A stretch of DNA of 36,790 nt from CAZMXI01 sp964570205 (GTDB lineage Bacteria; Planctomycetota; Phycisphaerae; Tepidisphaerales; Tepidisphaeraceae): the NCBI GenBank assembly GCA_964570205.1, contig CAZMXI010000021.1, forward strand, positions 1 to 36,790, in the 5' to 3' direction. Made by a program: the position numbers and the translations under genes. Of this stretch, positions 17,301-23,244 are shown piece after piece; positions within the stretch are counted from its first letter, which is position 1; each line of letters opens with the position of its first letter. A model generated the notes under the pieces. That model saw nothing but the letters and a program-made list of their open reading frames with translations, made no database searches and was not told the DNA's origin.

Positions 17301-19592
17301 GACATCTGGGGCGCTGCGGATGAGTTCCAATATGCCTTCCAGCCGATCAGCGGCGACTTCATGGTTGTGACCCGCATTGCCGAGCCGTTCGCCGGCGCGA
17401 ACGAGTGGCGTAAGGCCGGTCTGATGATCCGGCAGACGACGCTGAATGATTCGCCGAATGCTCTGTTGCTGTACAGCGGCAGGCACGGCGTGCAGTTCGG
17501 CGGCCGTCGCGACTACGGCAACACGACCGAGTTCACCACCATGCAGCGCGATCAGGTCACGCCTTACTGGCTGGCGTTGCGGAAGGATGGCGACTGGGTG
17601 AGCGCGTTCCGGTCGGTGGATGGCGTCAACTGGATTCAGCAGGGCAGCACGCAGTACCTGCCGAACCTGGGCGATGACGTCTACGTCGGCCTGGCTGTCA
17701 CCAGCCACGCGGACGGGACGCTCAACACCGCGACGTTCGATAACTTCAACATCCTCCGGCCGACCGATGTGCCGATGACGCCTGCCCTGTCCACGACGCT
17801 CGTGGGCGACGGCACGGTGAAGCTGGATTGGGGCGATGTGGCGTATGCCACGGCCTATGAAGTGACCCGTACCGACACCTCGACGAGCGAGGTTGTGGTT
17901 CGGACCTTCACAACCACCAATCTGACGGACACCGGGCTGACCAACGGCGTGGAGTACACGTATGCCATCAAGGCCCTGGTGGGCACGGTGGAGAGCGGCG
18001 TGCTGAACGCCTCGGCGACCCCGCTGGCGACCCAGCAGAGCGCTGGCGCCCTGCCGATCGCCGACACGTACGTCCGTTACAACACGACGGAGAACGGCGC
18101 AACGACCGGCGAGCTGGTTGTGAAGGCCGACGGCAACTGGCGTGAAGGCAATACCCGCTGGACCTACATGAAGTGGGATCTGGCGAGCCTGATGGCTGGC
18201 CTGCCCGAAGGCGCGATCGTGACGGGCGGCCTGCTGAAGGCGACCGCCTGGATGCCTGACGCCGACAACGACACGAAGGATGATTCGGTGTTCGGTCTGC
18301 AGGCCTCCGGAATCAGTGATCTGGCCCTGTCGCAGGTGTGGAACGACAGCGACCTGTCGTTCACCTGGGCGCAGAGGCCGGGCACGACATTGCCGGTGGA
18401 GTCCACGTTCGCCGCGTATGATCCGCTGCGTATCCTGGACACCGAGACCATCATGGGCACGCAGAACCTGCACCAGAGCCTGACGTTTGATGTGTCGAAG
18501 TGGATCATGTCGCACCAGGCTGATTCGGAAGTCAGCTTCATGATCCAGACGACCAGCAAGACCGGCGGCGGCAGGCACTTCTACGCCTCCCGCGAGAACG
18601 CCAACGAGGCCGAGCGTCCGCAGCTCGTGCTGACGTACTACGTGCCTTCGGCGGATGAGCCGATCGTCATCGATCCGGTGGCGGGCGCGAATGTGTACGA
18701 TGTCAGCGTGGTCGGCGGGAACGTGGTGGTGACGGAGGACGGCGTCGAAGTGGCGAACAAGCCGCTGGCGAACGTGACCGCTATCACCCTCGGCGACGCG
18801 GGCGACAGCCTCATCATCGCCGCCGGCGACCTGGCCGGCATCCCGGTGACGTTCGGCGGTGACTCGGTGAATGCCACCGGCACCGGCGACGTGCAGATCT
18901 CCGACACCGCCGTTCAGGTGGGTGCCACGGCGATCAGCACCGGCGCCAAGCTGATCCAGGTTGACGCCACGGGCACGGCGAGCGGCGCCCTGGCAAAGGA
19001 CGGCGATAAGGTTGTCCGCCTGAGCAACGTCCAGATCGGCGCGTTGGACCTGAACAACAACAGCCTGATCGTGGATTGTGCGGATGCGTCGTCGGCCGAC
19101 GCGATGCGCAAGCTTCTGGCGGGCGGCATCACGGGCGGCACGCTGACGAGCAGTGAGCTGGCGAAGCCCGAGCGTCGTCTGGCCGTGGTGACGGCCGGCG
19201 ACCTGGCGCTGACGAACCCGGTGCGGACGCAGTTCGCCGGGCAGGCTGTGAACGACAACAGCGTGCTGGTGAAGTACACCTGGACGGCGGACTACACGTT
19301 CGACGGACAGGTGACGACTGCGGACTTTGCCGAGTTGAGCAAGGGCTACGTGGCCTACCAGTTGACAGGCGGCGAGAGCCGGTTCAATGCCGGCGACTCG
19401 AACCTCGACGGCAAGGTGACCACGGCGGACTTCGCCTTCCTGAGCAAGGCGTATGTCCAGAGCCAGGTTGAGAAGAGCCAGGGCGGCACCGGCATGGCCG
19501 CGACCGTCGCCCAGGATCAGGCAGAGACGCAGACGCGCGTCCGCAAGACGCACCGCCTGCCGGTCTCCCGCAAGGCTCGCCGCGGGCGCTAA
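8346..19592 (+). CDS. giant exported modular adhesin-like protein (LEPR-XLL N-terminus, dockerin-like C-terminus)
   Basis: One frame of 3748 aa; SD-like GAGAGGG 7 bases upstream. MENLEARQLLS (34-44) is the LEPR-XLL-type motif of planctomycete surface proteins. Modules in order, residues approximate: DUF1349-like ConA 50-388; FnIII 394; DUF1349-like 481-775; FnIII 778; PA14 877-1026; FnIII 1029; first half of a beta module 1144-1213; two discoidin-like 1219-1354 and 1368-1508; second half of that module 1513-1626; FnIII 1628; DUF1349-like 1721-1912; FnIII 1920, 2013; PA14 2119-2275; FnIII 2282; PA14 2382-2522; FnIII 2528; LamG 2625-2849; FnIII 2858; DUF1349-like 2954-3139; FnIII 3142; DNRLRE 3239-3432; beta-rich 3448-3640; dockerin-like calcium loops DYTFDGQVTTAD and DSNLDGKVTTAD 3648-3705; basic tail. 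All modules are carbohydrate- or protein-binding types with no enzyme seen, so an adhesive surface or matrix protein is inferred. No classical signal peptide is seen. Confidence 0.93.
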   Translation: MLTTRRSGAKANRNRISRLLQRACVGVVGAKQGMENLEARQLLSLLPGWQSLDIGYTSPVGSTVESGTDAYTVIGGGTDIWDTADHFQFAFNAFAEGDASIEARTVSMSASDGSLDGWAKAGVMMRFGTAADDPYIAILNTQSNSVRWQYRLAKGGGSSSGGVAGIGRDNLNVKLTREGNTFTGYYKVEGGQQVGTPQNSFQINFYTYQGAVAQSGSYRVYVDGATGEHRMQLLYNGTTPALLLQPDWTTYADHWNLDDPAFTYDTNNPYTTGIPLLTTLIPSSKTNTPSPEYPFSVNTVSPDPGNPWNQALNANTIVPTPAPVAIGATGPVVQAGVTTTVGTDWIEFFSGTAAAPNGMYMGLAVTAHEGNNVLNTVQFDKVMAVAAPAAAPGAPINFTGGFANNDGFFYWADDASNEDSMELQRSTDQVNWTTVQTLAADSNSTTTGVADIPDGKAYFRVVATNELGSSASAAIVAVKGALPNGFTLATVGSATDPTRPSIGYIDGSTYAISADGSDIWNQDDHFGFLYKQLQGDGYVEARVTEMGPMTNEWAKAGVMLRDSLDMGSAHGMTAISYLYGSTFQRRPETGGASADTTTGDRTIQAGSMIKIQRVGNTFYSYYKPFAPLFNIRYTPVTDDPNLAATVEITNGVMKMFTGPSATELTQVGSVNLADYGNSVSYLAGVVAAWGFTATEVPGVPTPNLASARNIVVDAYNADRTMRSTQLVPDWIALNATGTMLDVTNSMLAGLAVTSHANGATINAKFDSVNVVDLPDTLNTPKNVAASIAINNLDAVLSWSDDASNETAFIVERAWNSTFTSNVVSFEVGADLDSLEQAGLDERRYYYRIKAVQKNGGGTIIAESAWSPTVNLLVGPQDGLFGEYFNRVQASIDDNNQPGLPGTWTQLRIDPMLNYQTLEPGTIAGSTYAADFQTRWEGSVTPTVTDVYTFYSDSDDGVRVWVNGQLMTQSWVGQGMGTEEASAPIFLEAGKNYPIIVEHYDSGGGSGMRLRWSSASVTKQVIPGGILTTRNAPADVATGLSATPTATGAKLRWTNSALNDTATRVEIINADDPQATWQQVTKLNVIANPGGQAVTATVTAGGLQPETNYKFRVLTYNILGAVVSEELAFATTAITAVEIAEPAAIPSNVNLTQEGNLDWAMWGMVPENAMLPTYRDGTRSIQNFTVINGGVPVSVVISGSTYSWNNGQPLIGDYSNPGDPVVGTSTNVGGGGAEGPAQAIDNNVNTKYLNFDKENSGLTVELNAAQIVNALRLFSANDAVERDPSSVTIEGSNDGTTFTQVAYGVLIQAFTARYQPRVVTFDNSTAYKFYKITFPTVADSATANSMQISEIEFLQQSPYISVPVMNDQTQPFDYIVGSSTNTPGAETVDKAIDNSVSTKYLNFDELNTGFTVTLGAGAQVVTALSLTSADDAPERDPASYVLEGSNDGGTTFAPIAQGTVPVFSARLQRKVIEFANSTAYSTYRLTFPTVANAAAANSMQIAEVELLKADPATVANRAVSISGADKGFQMQFSAGTDARTLKLYVGVNGGTAGATGELRVTMSDGSAAEAVETLVAGAGQTNMKVFEIPVQAGSANQTMTVRWVVQPTNPSDTQAAVILQAATLIETSAPTAPVNVIAVPYGASPVVDLTWSDESTNEDGFRVQWMKNGNWETLATVAPGTTSYRHRSYDIMLGQTYEYRVVAFNAVGESATTTSVTIANALPAGWNARDIGDFTNPVAIGTGLEIDGKWLIQGGGSDIWDAADHGSMSYVAITGDVTMTTRAVQVGDTDGWAKAGIMMRVDPAAPGSQHFYMATTNSNGISFQRRETANGGSASTDVGGGVRENVWLRLQRVGDTFTGFWSMDGVNWVQASAHTIDYPDTIYVGLAVTAHNNDGRINTSVFDNVSLTKPADGSQLVLPYAPKAPTKLEGFQGPQGAFLRWSPAFNATNYIISMENTETAEITTFDAGNKTQYTVSGLTNGVEYRFTVHSKTVIGATTYDGGDSLAVLVTPANVPPLAPSGVTVTATALPLNIRWNVSPFATSYEVERTTQDPNVVANPVWTDLTGAGSIAQPASGDTVSFSDTTAVAGTTYFYRISAKNDAVPTPAYGEVFAYHVGTGHGIYGTYYSARDDNNDTDVFTNPSGEQMWGAYSQFTTRLDKNLNLPDNFATPLEDNFAVIWNGQIVAPTTGTFTFFGIFDDAGRIVITGPDDVAKTVINQPSWANHSEQFGYMDMVAGELYDIQVQLREDGGGEDIFLRWQSPVGVKEFIPMTQFYAPESTAVVTTQPTLSASQDLFLSKYAVNLMWDEPWGSQARGYEIQRRMSGETAWTKIADLPDGTTTYRDVLADPNHAYQYRISAYVSRPDDGWSTILNFTPAAAPALTGTGLEATYYDNIDFTGPTVKKVDPTVDYNWGNGLPTNGIGADSFSVVYTGTVIPAYTDNYTFFVASDDGSRLYVNGQLVIADNWVDQGETERASQAIPLQSGVPVVVRMEMYENGGGAAARLRWESANTPKQIIPQMFMNPGTVGQPAAPTNITATTNGADSVRLEWWNPAANDAGFEIQQLKSGTWETVYTTPAAHRSVGYARGLEFGQAYSFRIRALAMEGGMPSGWTQIDGVTLSDSYADGLVGYWSFDLDTNNQAGDYMHGQLTDQAATPNNSNVFIDAGTNRVGGGAAYFDDDTGRPFVRVANDNRMNWVNPYNDGITVSAWINAKDWSGNHRILQKSNGDSQYRLLCENGRLIFDLGTVNGVRRQATSPLPTTNAWHYVAGTFDGSTIRIYVDGQLMDEQTGDPVGRLNWGGDPLYIGAKAGTDTAANPNNDYFNGWIDEVRLHNRALTEEGIKAMMGYGAGTIVDPAAEKPTGVTATSAADNYVQVRWTDNSNWDMGFQVERSADGGATWALATEIGGTYFFEQLAAEGGYQHRVRAIGATGGVFTDWSDVANVTAVVDPENLTDPWIGADVGGVAATGSTVIGTDGVITVTGSGADIWGAADEFQYAFQPISGDFMVVTRIAEPFAGANEWRKAGLMIRQTTLNDSPNALLLYSGRHGVQFGGRRDYGNTTEFTTMQRDQVTPYWLALRKDGDWVSAFRSVDGVNWIQQGSTQYLPNLGDDVYVGLAVTSHADGTLNTATFDNFNILRPTDVPMTPALSTTLVGDGTVKLDWGDVAYATAYEVTRTDTSTSEVVVRTFTTTNLTDTGLTNGVEYTYAIKALVGTVESGVLNASATPLATQQSAGALPIADTYVRYNTTENGATTGELVVKADGNWREGNTRWTYMKWDLASLMAGLPEGAIVTGGLLKATAWMPDADNDTKDDSVFGLQASGISDLALSQVWNDSDLSFTWAQRPGTTLPVESTFAAYDPLRILDTETIMGTQNLHQSLTFDVSKWIMSHQADSEVSFMIQTTSKTGGGRHFYASRENANEAERPQLVLTYYVPSADEPIVIDPVAGANVYDVSVVGGNVVVTEDGVEVANKPLANVTAITLGDAGDSLIIAAGDLAGIPVTFGGDSVNATGTGDVQISDTAVQVGATAISTGAKLIQVDATGTASGALAKDGDKVVRLSNVQIGALDLNNNSLIVDCADASSADAMRKLLAGGITGGTLTSSELAKPERRLAVVTAGDLALTNPVRTQFAGQAVNDNSVLVKYTWTADYTFDGQVTTADFAELSKGYVAYQLTGGESRFNAGDSNLDGKVTTADFAFLSKAYVQSQVEKSQGGTGMAATVAQDQAETQTRVRKTHRLPVSRKARRGR
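12002..12880 (+). repeat. tandem duplication of a discoidin (F5/8C)-like module inside the giant gene
   Basis: Two copies sit head to tail. The motif AIDNNVNTKYLNFD starts at residue 1238 (nt 12057) and AIDNSVSTKYLNFDE at residue 1390 (nt 12513), a period of 152 residues or 456 bases. Matching blocks follow in both (A/S-DDA.ERDPxS, EGSNDG, YKFYKITFPTVAD versus YSTYRLTFPTVAN, NSMQI.E.E.L). The high similarity points to fairly recent duplication. Confidence 0.8.
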
Positions 19593-19605
19593 TCCGATGA
19601 CCCAA

Positions 19606-19626
19606 TCGTCAGGCAAGGCCTGACGA
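19606..19626 (+). terminator. first hairpin after the giant gene
   Basis: TCGTCAGGC (19606-19614) and GCCTGACGA (19618-19626) form a 9-bp perfect stem with a 3-base loop, 13 bases after the stop codon. There is no T-run. It precedes a longer hairpin. Confidence 0.5.
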
Positions 19627-19638
19627 GTACAAACTCCA

Positions 19639-19673
19639 GCGGCCTCCCTCTTCCAAGAGAAGAGGGAGGCCGC
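19639..19673 (+). terminator. second, strong hairpin after the giant gene
   Basis: GCGGCCTCCCTCTTC (19639-19653) and GAAGAGGGAGGCCGC (19659-19673) form a perfect 15-bp stem with loop CAAGA; CCA and TGG outside can extend it past a one-base bulge. The following bases CTGGCTTTGGG contain only three T. It most likely ends the 11-kb transcript. Confidence 0.75.
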
Positions 19674-19747
19674 CTGGCTTTGGGGGGCAAGTTGAAAGTC
19701 GTCGGCAGATGGGCGCCGATCGCGAGGCGATTTGTGCGCTGATCGCT

Positions 19748-19753
19748 TAGAAT
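19748..19753 (+). promoter_or_regulatory. -10-like TAGAAT, 8 bases before the epimerase start
   Basis: TAGAAT matches TATAAT at 5 of 6 positions, and the ATG at 19762 follows after eight bases with no Shine-Dalgarno. No good -35 is seen at normal spacing (AGGCGA). Confidence 0.35.
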
Positions 19754-19761
19754 CCCACCCT

Positions 19762-20754
19762 ATGGCCCAAACGATTCTCGTTACCGGCGCAGCCGGGTTC
19801 ATTGGCTCGCACGCGGCCGACGCCCTCATACGCCGCGGGTACTGCGTGATCGGCGTCGACAACTTCTGCGATTACTACGCCCTCGCCTGGAAAGAGCAGA
19901 ACCTGCGCAGCATCCATGACGGCAGGGGGATTGAGTGCATCGAGGCCGACATCACCGACGGGCCGGCGATCCGGGCCCTTGTGGATAGAATCCGCCCCGG
20001 TGTGATCCTGCACCTGGCCGGCATGGCGGGCGTTCGGCCGTCCATCGAGCGGCCCGTCTATTACACGCAAGTGAACGTCGAGGGCACGATGTGCCTGCTC
20101 CAGGCGGCAGTGGCGGCCGGGGTGAAGAAGTTCGTCTTTGCCTCATCATCCAGCGTTTATGGCAACCAGGGTCGGGTGCCCTTCAGCGAAGAAGACCCGG
20201 TCATGGAGCCCATCAGCCCCTACGCCGCCACCAAGCGTTCCTGCGAGCTGCTGTGCCACACCTACTGGCACCTGTACAGGCTGCCGTGCTTCTGCCTGCG
20301 GTTTTTCACGGTCTATGGCCCGCGGCAGCGGCCGGACCTGGCCATCCAGAAGTTCACGCGCCTGATCGACCGCGGCCGGCCGGTGCCGGTTTTTGGCGAT
20401 GGCTCAACCAGCCGCGACTACACTTTCATCGACGACATCGTTTCGGGCATCCTGGCGGCCATCGACCGATGCGACCGGTTCCGTATCTACAACCTGGGCG
20501 GGTCCGACCCGATCCGGCTGGACCGCCTGATCGCGGAGATCGAATCGGCCGTGGGCAAGAAGGCCCTGATAGACCGCAAGCCCGCCCAGCCGGGCGATGT
20601 CGAGCGGACCTACGCCGACCTGACGAGATCGACGGCCGAACTGGGCTACAAGCCGACCACCCCGATTGCCGAAGGGCTGAAGAGGTTCGTTGCGTGGTAT
20701 CGCGAATTGGGCCACCTTTACAGGCTTCCCGGGGAATCTCCTGATCCGATTTGA
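19762..20754 (+). CDS. NAD-dependent sugar-nucleotide epimerase (UDP-glucuronate 4-epimerase-like)
   Basis: A 330-aa extended short-chain dehydrogenase that interconverts nucleotide sugars at C4, providing precursors for capsule, EPS or surface glycans. The NAD-binding motif GAAGFIG is at 9-15. The catalytic Ser lies in SSSSVYG (128-134), and the Tyr/Lys pair is Y154-x-x-x-K158 (YAATK). PVFGDGSTSRDYTFIDDIVS and the FFTVYGPRQRPD block are typical of the UDP-glucuronate 4-epimerase branch, so that is the best guess; a UDP-glucose or dTDP-glucose type enzyme is less likely. A GTG 30 bases upstream is in frame, but ATG 19762 gives the normal family start. It stands alone between the giant gene and the propeller gene, without other glycan genes nearby. 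Confidence 0.88.
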   Translation: MAQTILVTGAAGFIGSHAADALIRRGYCVIGVDNFCDYYALAWKEQNLRSIHDGRGIECIEADITDGPAIRALVDRIRPGVILHLAGMAGVRPSIERPVYYTQVNVEGTMCLLQAAVAAGVKKFVFASSSSVYGNQGRVPFSEEDPVMEPISPYAATKRSCELLCHTYWHLYRLPCFCLRFFTVYGPRQRPDLAIQKFTRLIDRGRPVPVFGDGSTSRDYTFIDDIVSGILAAIDRCDRFRIYNLGGSDPIRLDRLIAEIESAVGKKALIDRKPAQPGDVERTYADLTRSTAELGYKPTTPIAEGLKRFVAWYRELGHLYRLPGESPDPI

Positions 20755-20859
20755 TCGGATGCGGAACGCCCGCGACGAATGGGCCATGCGGGGGTCAGCG
20801 CCTGGAGGAGCGCGCGGTATATCCATATGGAGTTAAATCTGCCCAAGGAGACAGTTTTG

Positions 20860-22344
20860 ATGCGAAATGCGCTCATAGTGGCCGGATTGGCGGTGCTGGT
20901 TGCCGGACGGAGTTTCGGCCAGGCGATCTGGCCGCAGTTCCGCGGGCCCAATGGGCAGGGCATTTCGCAGCTCACAGCGCCGCCGGCAGAGTTGGGACCA
21001 TCCAGCCTTGTGTGGAAGACTGCGATTCCCCCGGGCCACTCGTCACCGGTGGTTATCGGCAAGCGTATCTTCCTGACGGGGTTTCAGTCGGGAGAACTGG
21101 TCACCTTTGCCGTGGATGCGGCCAATGGAAATGTCGTCTGGCAGCGGCCGGCGCCGGCCAAGTCGATCGACAAGGTTCACGCGTTCAACAGTCCCGCCTC
21201 GCCGACGCCGCTGGCGGATGAAAGCCGGGTGATCGTCCATTTTGGCTCATTCGGCCTGCTCTGTTATGACCACGTTGGCAAGGAACTCTGGGCCAGGCCG
21301 CTGCGCATGCCGAAGAGCACGTATGGGGCGGCCAGCTCCCCGATTCGCGTCGGCGAGACAGCGGTCCTCACGCTCGACAGCAACGACAGGGCATCGAAGT
21401 TGCTTGCGGTGAATGTTGGCGATGGAGTTACCGCGTGGGAGACCGCGCGGCCGCTGTCGGTTTCCGGCTGGGCGACCCCGACGATCTGGGAGCACGGCGG
21501 CAAGTCCGAGATCGTTGTTCTGGGGGCGCGACGGCTGATTTCCTATGACAGTCAGACTGGCGAGGAACTGTGGTGGATGGATGGATTCCCTCCTGAGACC
21601 ATTGGCATCCCTGTGGTGGGCGATGGCATGGTGTTTGTCAGCGCGGCGGGACTGGCCGGCCCGCCCACGGAGCGATTCGAGTCCATGAAGTGGCAGGACA
21701 TGGTCGAGCTTGACCGCAACAGTGACGGCAAGGTGCAGAAGGCCGAAGTACCCGATGGTTTCAGGCTGACGCTCAGGCCGGAGTTGCCGCCGGACAATCC
21801 CGGACGGTATTTGCCGATTGTGTTCCGGTCGATGTTCGACGGCGTTGATGGGAACCGCGACGGCGAATTGACGGAACAGGAGTTTGCGGGATTCGTGAAG
21901 CAGTTCGCCTCGCGGGCGGCCCCGTCGCTCAAGGCGATTCGCCCGGGCGGCGTCGGCGATGTGACCAAGACGCATTTGGCCTGGCAATTGCGAAGGGGAA
22001 TTCCGGAAATACCGTCGCCGCTGTGTTACCGGAGTCGGCTCTACCTGGTGCGAGACGGCGGGTTCCTGGCCTGCGTGCGGGCGAAGACGGGCGAGTTGCT
22101 GTTCCAGGAGCGCATCAGCGGGGCCCAGGGTGCCTATTGCGCCTCGCCCGTGGCGGCGGGCGATCGCATCTTCCTGGCTTCTCACAACGGTGTCGTGACA
22201 TGCATCGATGCGGCGGGAGAGGGTCTGAAGGTGCTGGCCCGCAACGACCTTGGTGAGCGAATCTGGGCGACACCCGCGTTGGGCGACCGGACGATCTATG
22301 TTCGGACCGAGAAGCACCTGTATGCTTTTTCCGATGACCGGTGA
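20860..22344 (+). CDS. exported PQQ-type beta-propeller with two inserted EF-hands
   Basis: A 494-aa secreted protein. The signal peptide MRNALIVAGLAVLVAGRSFG is followed at once by QAIWPQFRGPNGQG, the usual mature N-terminus of planctomycete PQQ-like propellers. Propeller repeats ('D...G...W' blades) occupy about 45-280 and 385-494 (AANGNVVWQ, SQTGEELWW, AKTGELLFQ). Between them lie two canonical EF-hand loops: DRNSDGKVQKAE at 285-296 and DGNRDGELTEQE at 330-341. Calcium binding is likely. Enzymatic activity (an alcohol dehydrogenase-type use of PQQ) is not supported, since no catalytic signature is evident; a scaffold role is as likely. SD AAGGAG (20845-20850) fixes ATG 20860 as the start. 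Confidence 0.88.
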   Translation: MRNALIVAGLAVLVAGRSFGQAIWPQFRGPNGQGISQLTAPPAELGPSSLVWKTAIPPGHSSPVVIGKRIFLTGFQSGELVTFAVDAANGNVVWQRPAPAKSIDKVHAFNSPASPTPLADESRVIVHFGSFGLLCYDHVGKELWARPLRMPKSTYGAASSPIRVGETAVLTLDSNDRASKLLAVNVGDGVTAWETARPLSVSGWATPTIWEHGGKSEIVVLGARRLISYDSQTGEELWWMDGFPPETIGIPVVGDGMVFVSAAGLAGPPTERFESMKWQDMVELDRNSDGKVQKAEVPDGFRLTLRPELPPDNPGRYLPIVFRSMFDGVDGNRDGELTEQEFAGFVKQFASRAAPSLKAIRPGGVGDVTKTHLAWQLRRGIPEIPSPLCYRSRLYLVRDGGFLACVRAKTGELLFQERISGAQGAYCASPVAAGDRIFLASHNGVVTCIDAAGEGLKVLARNDLGERIWATPALGDRTIYVRTEKHLYAFSDDR

Positions 22345-22413
22345 CGGCCGCGGCCCCTGGCTTGTTAGAACACCAAGGCAGGCCAAGTGAGCGGTTTCAT
22401 CGCGAGGGAAACG

Positions 22414-22438
22414 AAAAAGGCGATCCTTTCGGATCGCC
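22414..22438 (-). terminator. intrinsic terminator of the tRNA-Leu gene
   Basis: On the minus strand GGCGATCC, loop GAAA, GGATCGCC is followed by TTTTT (plus-strand AAAAA at 22414-22418). An 8-bp perfect stem, stable tetraloop and T-run make a textbook Rho-independent terminator, 12 bases after the tRNA 3' end. Confidence 0.9.
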
Positions 22439-22450
22439 CTACGCCATCAG

Positions 22451-22534
22451 TGCGGCTGAGAGGACTCGAACCTCCACGACCTTGCGGCCACAAGGACCTG
22501 AACCTTGCGCGTCTGCCAGTTCCGCCACAGCCGC
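22451..22534 (-). tRNA. tRNA-Leu (anticodon CAG)
   Basis: An 84-base type II tRNA. The acceptor stem GCGGCTG/CAGCCGC is 7 bp and perfect, with discriminator A; CCA is not encoded. The anticodon arm CAAGG-TTCAGGT-CCTTG shows anticodon CAG (plus-strand 22498-22500), reading CUG. The long variable arm GGCC-GCAA-GGTC and the T-arm GGAGG-TTCGAGT-CCTCT are as expected for leucine. CUG appears a major Leu codon in this GC-rich window. Promoter and terminator are both identifiable, so this is a complete single-gene unit. Confidence 0.97.
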
Positions 22535-22547
22535 GAACGAGCAGCAT

Positions 22548-22575
22548 ATATTACGTCCTGCGGCGATCCTGTCAA
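22548..22575 (-). promoter_or_regulatory. promoter of tRNA-Leu
   Basis: Minus strand: perfect -35 TTGACA (plus 22570-22575), 16-base spacer, -10 TAATAT (plus 22548-22553, 4 of 6). The tRNA 5' end is 13 bases further on. It is the best -35 match in the window. Confidence 0.75.
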
Positions 22576-22701
22576 GTTGATGCAGATTGCGATCGGATTC
22601 ATGGAATTGGGCCAAGTGCGGCCGGATACGGCACTTGGAGCTGGCCGGCCTGAACCCAGCCGCCCGTGGCGGATGGAGTGGCACGGTTCCTTCCGTGGGC
22701 T

Positions 22702-22730
22702 ACTGACTGTTGGGCGGCGTGCCGCTATGA
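22702..22730 (+). promoter_or_regulatory. candidate promoter of smpB
   Basis: CTGACT (22702-22707, 4 of 6) and TATGAT (22725-22730, 5 of 6) with 17-base spacing. The -10 ends 12 bases before the ATG at 22743 and no SD is seen, so the leader would be only a few bases. Confidence 0.45.
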
Positions 22731-22742
22731 TCTGCACCAGAC

Positions 22743-23216
22743 ATGGCCGGCAAGAACAAACGCGCCAACTTCGAGCCCCGCATCTCTAACCGCAAGGCGT
22801 TGCATGAGTATTCCGTGACGCACAAGCTGGAGTGCGGCATTTCGCTGGTGGGTTCTGAAGTGAAGAGCCTGCGCATGGGCAAGGCCAGCCTGCAGGAGGC
22901 GTACGCGGCCATTCACAACGGCGAGTTGATCCTGCACAAGGCCCACATCGAGCAGTATGACGAGGCCAGCTACCTGAATCACCTGCCCACGCGCGATCGC
23001 AAGCTGCTGGCGCACAAGCGGGAGATCCGCAAGCTGGCGGCCGAGACGGCCGTGAAGGGGGTCACGCTCATTCCGCTGGCGATGTACTTCAAGAACGGGC
23101 TGATCAAGGTCGAACTGGGGGTGGCCCGCGGCAAGCGCGAGCACGACAAGCGCGAGACGATCCGCCGCAAGGAGCAGGACCGCGAGATGCGGCGGATCAT
23201 GTCGCGCCGGGCGTGA
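22743..23216 (+). CDS. smpB: SsrA-binding protein SmpB
   Basis: A 157-aa partner of tmRNA in trans-translation; it binds tmRNA and brings it to stalled ribosomes in the cytosol. The core has the family landmarks NRKALHEYSVTHKLECGISL, VGSEVKSLRMGKASLQEAYA and the 'KREIRKL...VKGVTLIPLAMYFKNGLIKVELGVARGK' stretch (quoted in part: LIPLAMYFKNGLIKVELGVA). The basic C-terminal tail (KREHDKRETIRRKEQDREMR), disordered in solution and needed to enter the A site, is complete. Length is normal. The tmRNA gene ssrA is not in the window. smpB converges on the CYTH gene with a 28-base gap. Confidence 0.97.
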   Translation: MAGKNKRANFEPRISNRKALHEYSVTHKLECGISLVGSEVKSLRMGKASLQEAYAAIHNGELILHKAHIEQYDEASYLNHLPTRDRKLLAHKREIRKLAAETAVKGVTLIPLAMYFKNGLIKVELGVARGKREHDKRETIRRKEQDREMRRIMSRRA

Positions 23217-23244
23217 TTGCGTGTGCCGCTGCCAACCCGCGCTG

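Noticed and set aside
19618..19700. Attachment site or IS end next to the double hairpin
   Set aside because: No direct repeats, no transposase or integrase, and the hairpins are well explained as terminators.
8310..19862. Very long minus-strand open frames (about 1009, 763 and 1688 codons) antisense to the giant gene
   Set aside because: Their translations are Arg/His/Val/Ala-rich without domains. They arise because the GC-biased third positions of the sense gene rarely give stops in that antisense frame. The plus-strand frame has clear modules throughout.
23217..23244. Bidirectional terminator between smpB and the CYTH gene
   Set aside because: The 28-base gap has no convincing stem-loop or T-run.
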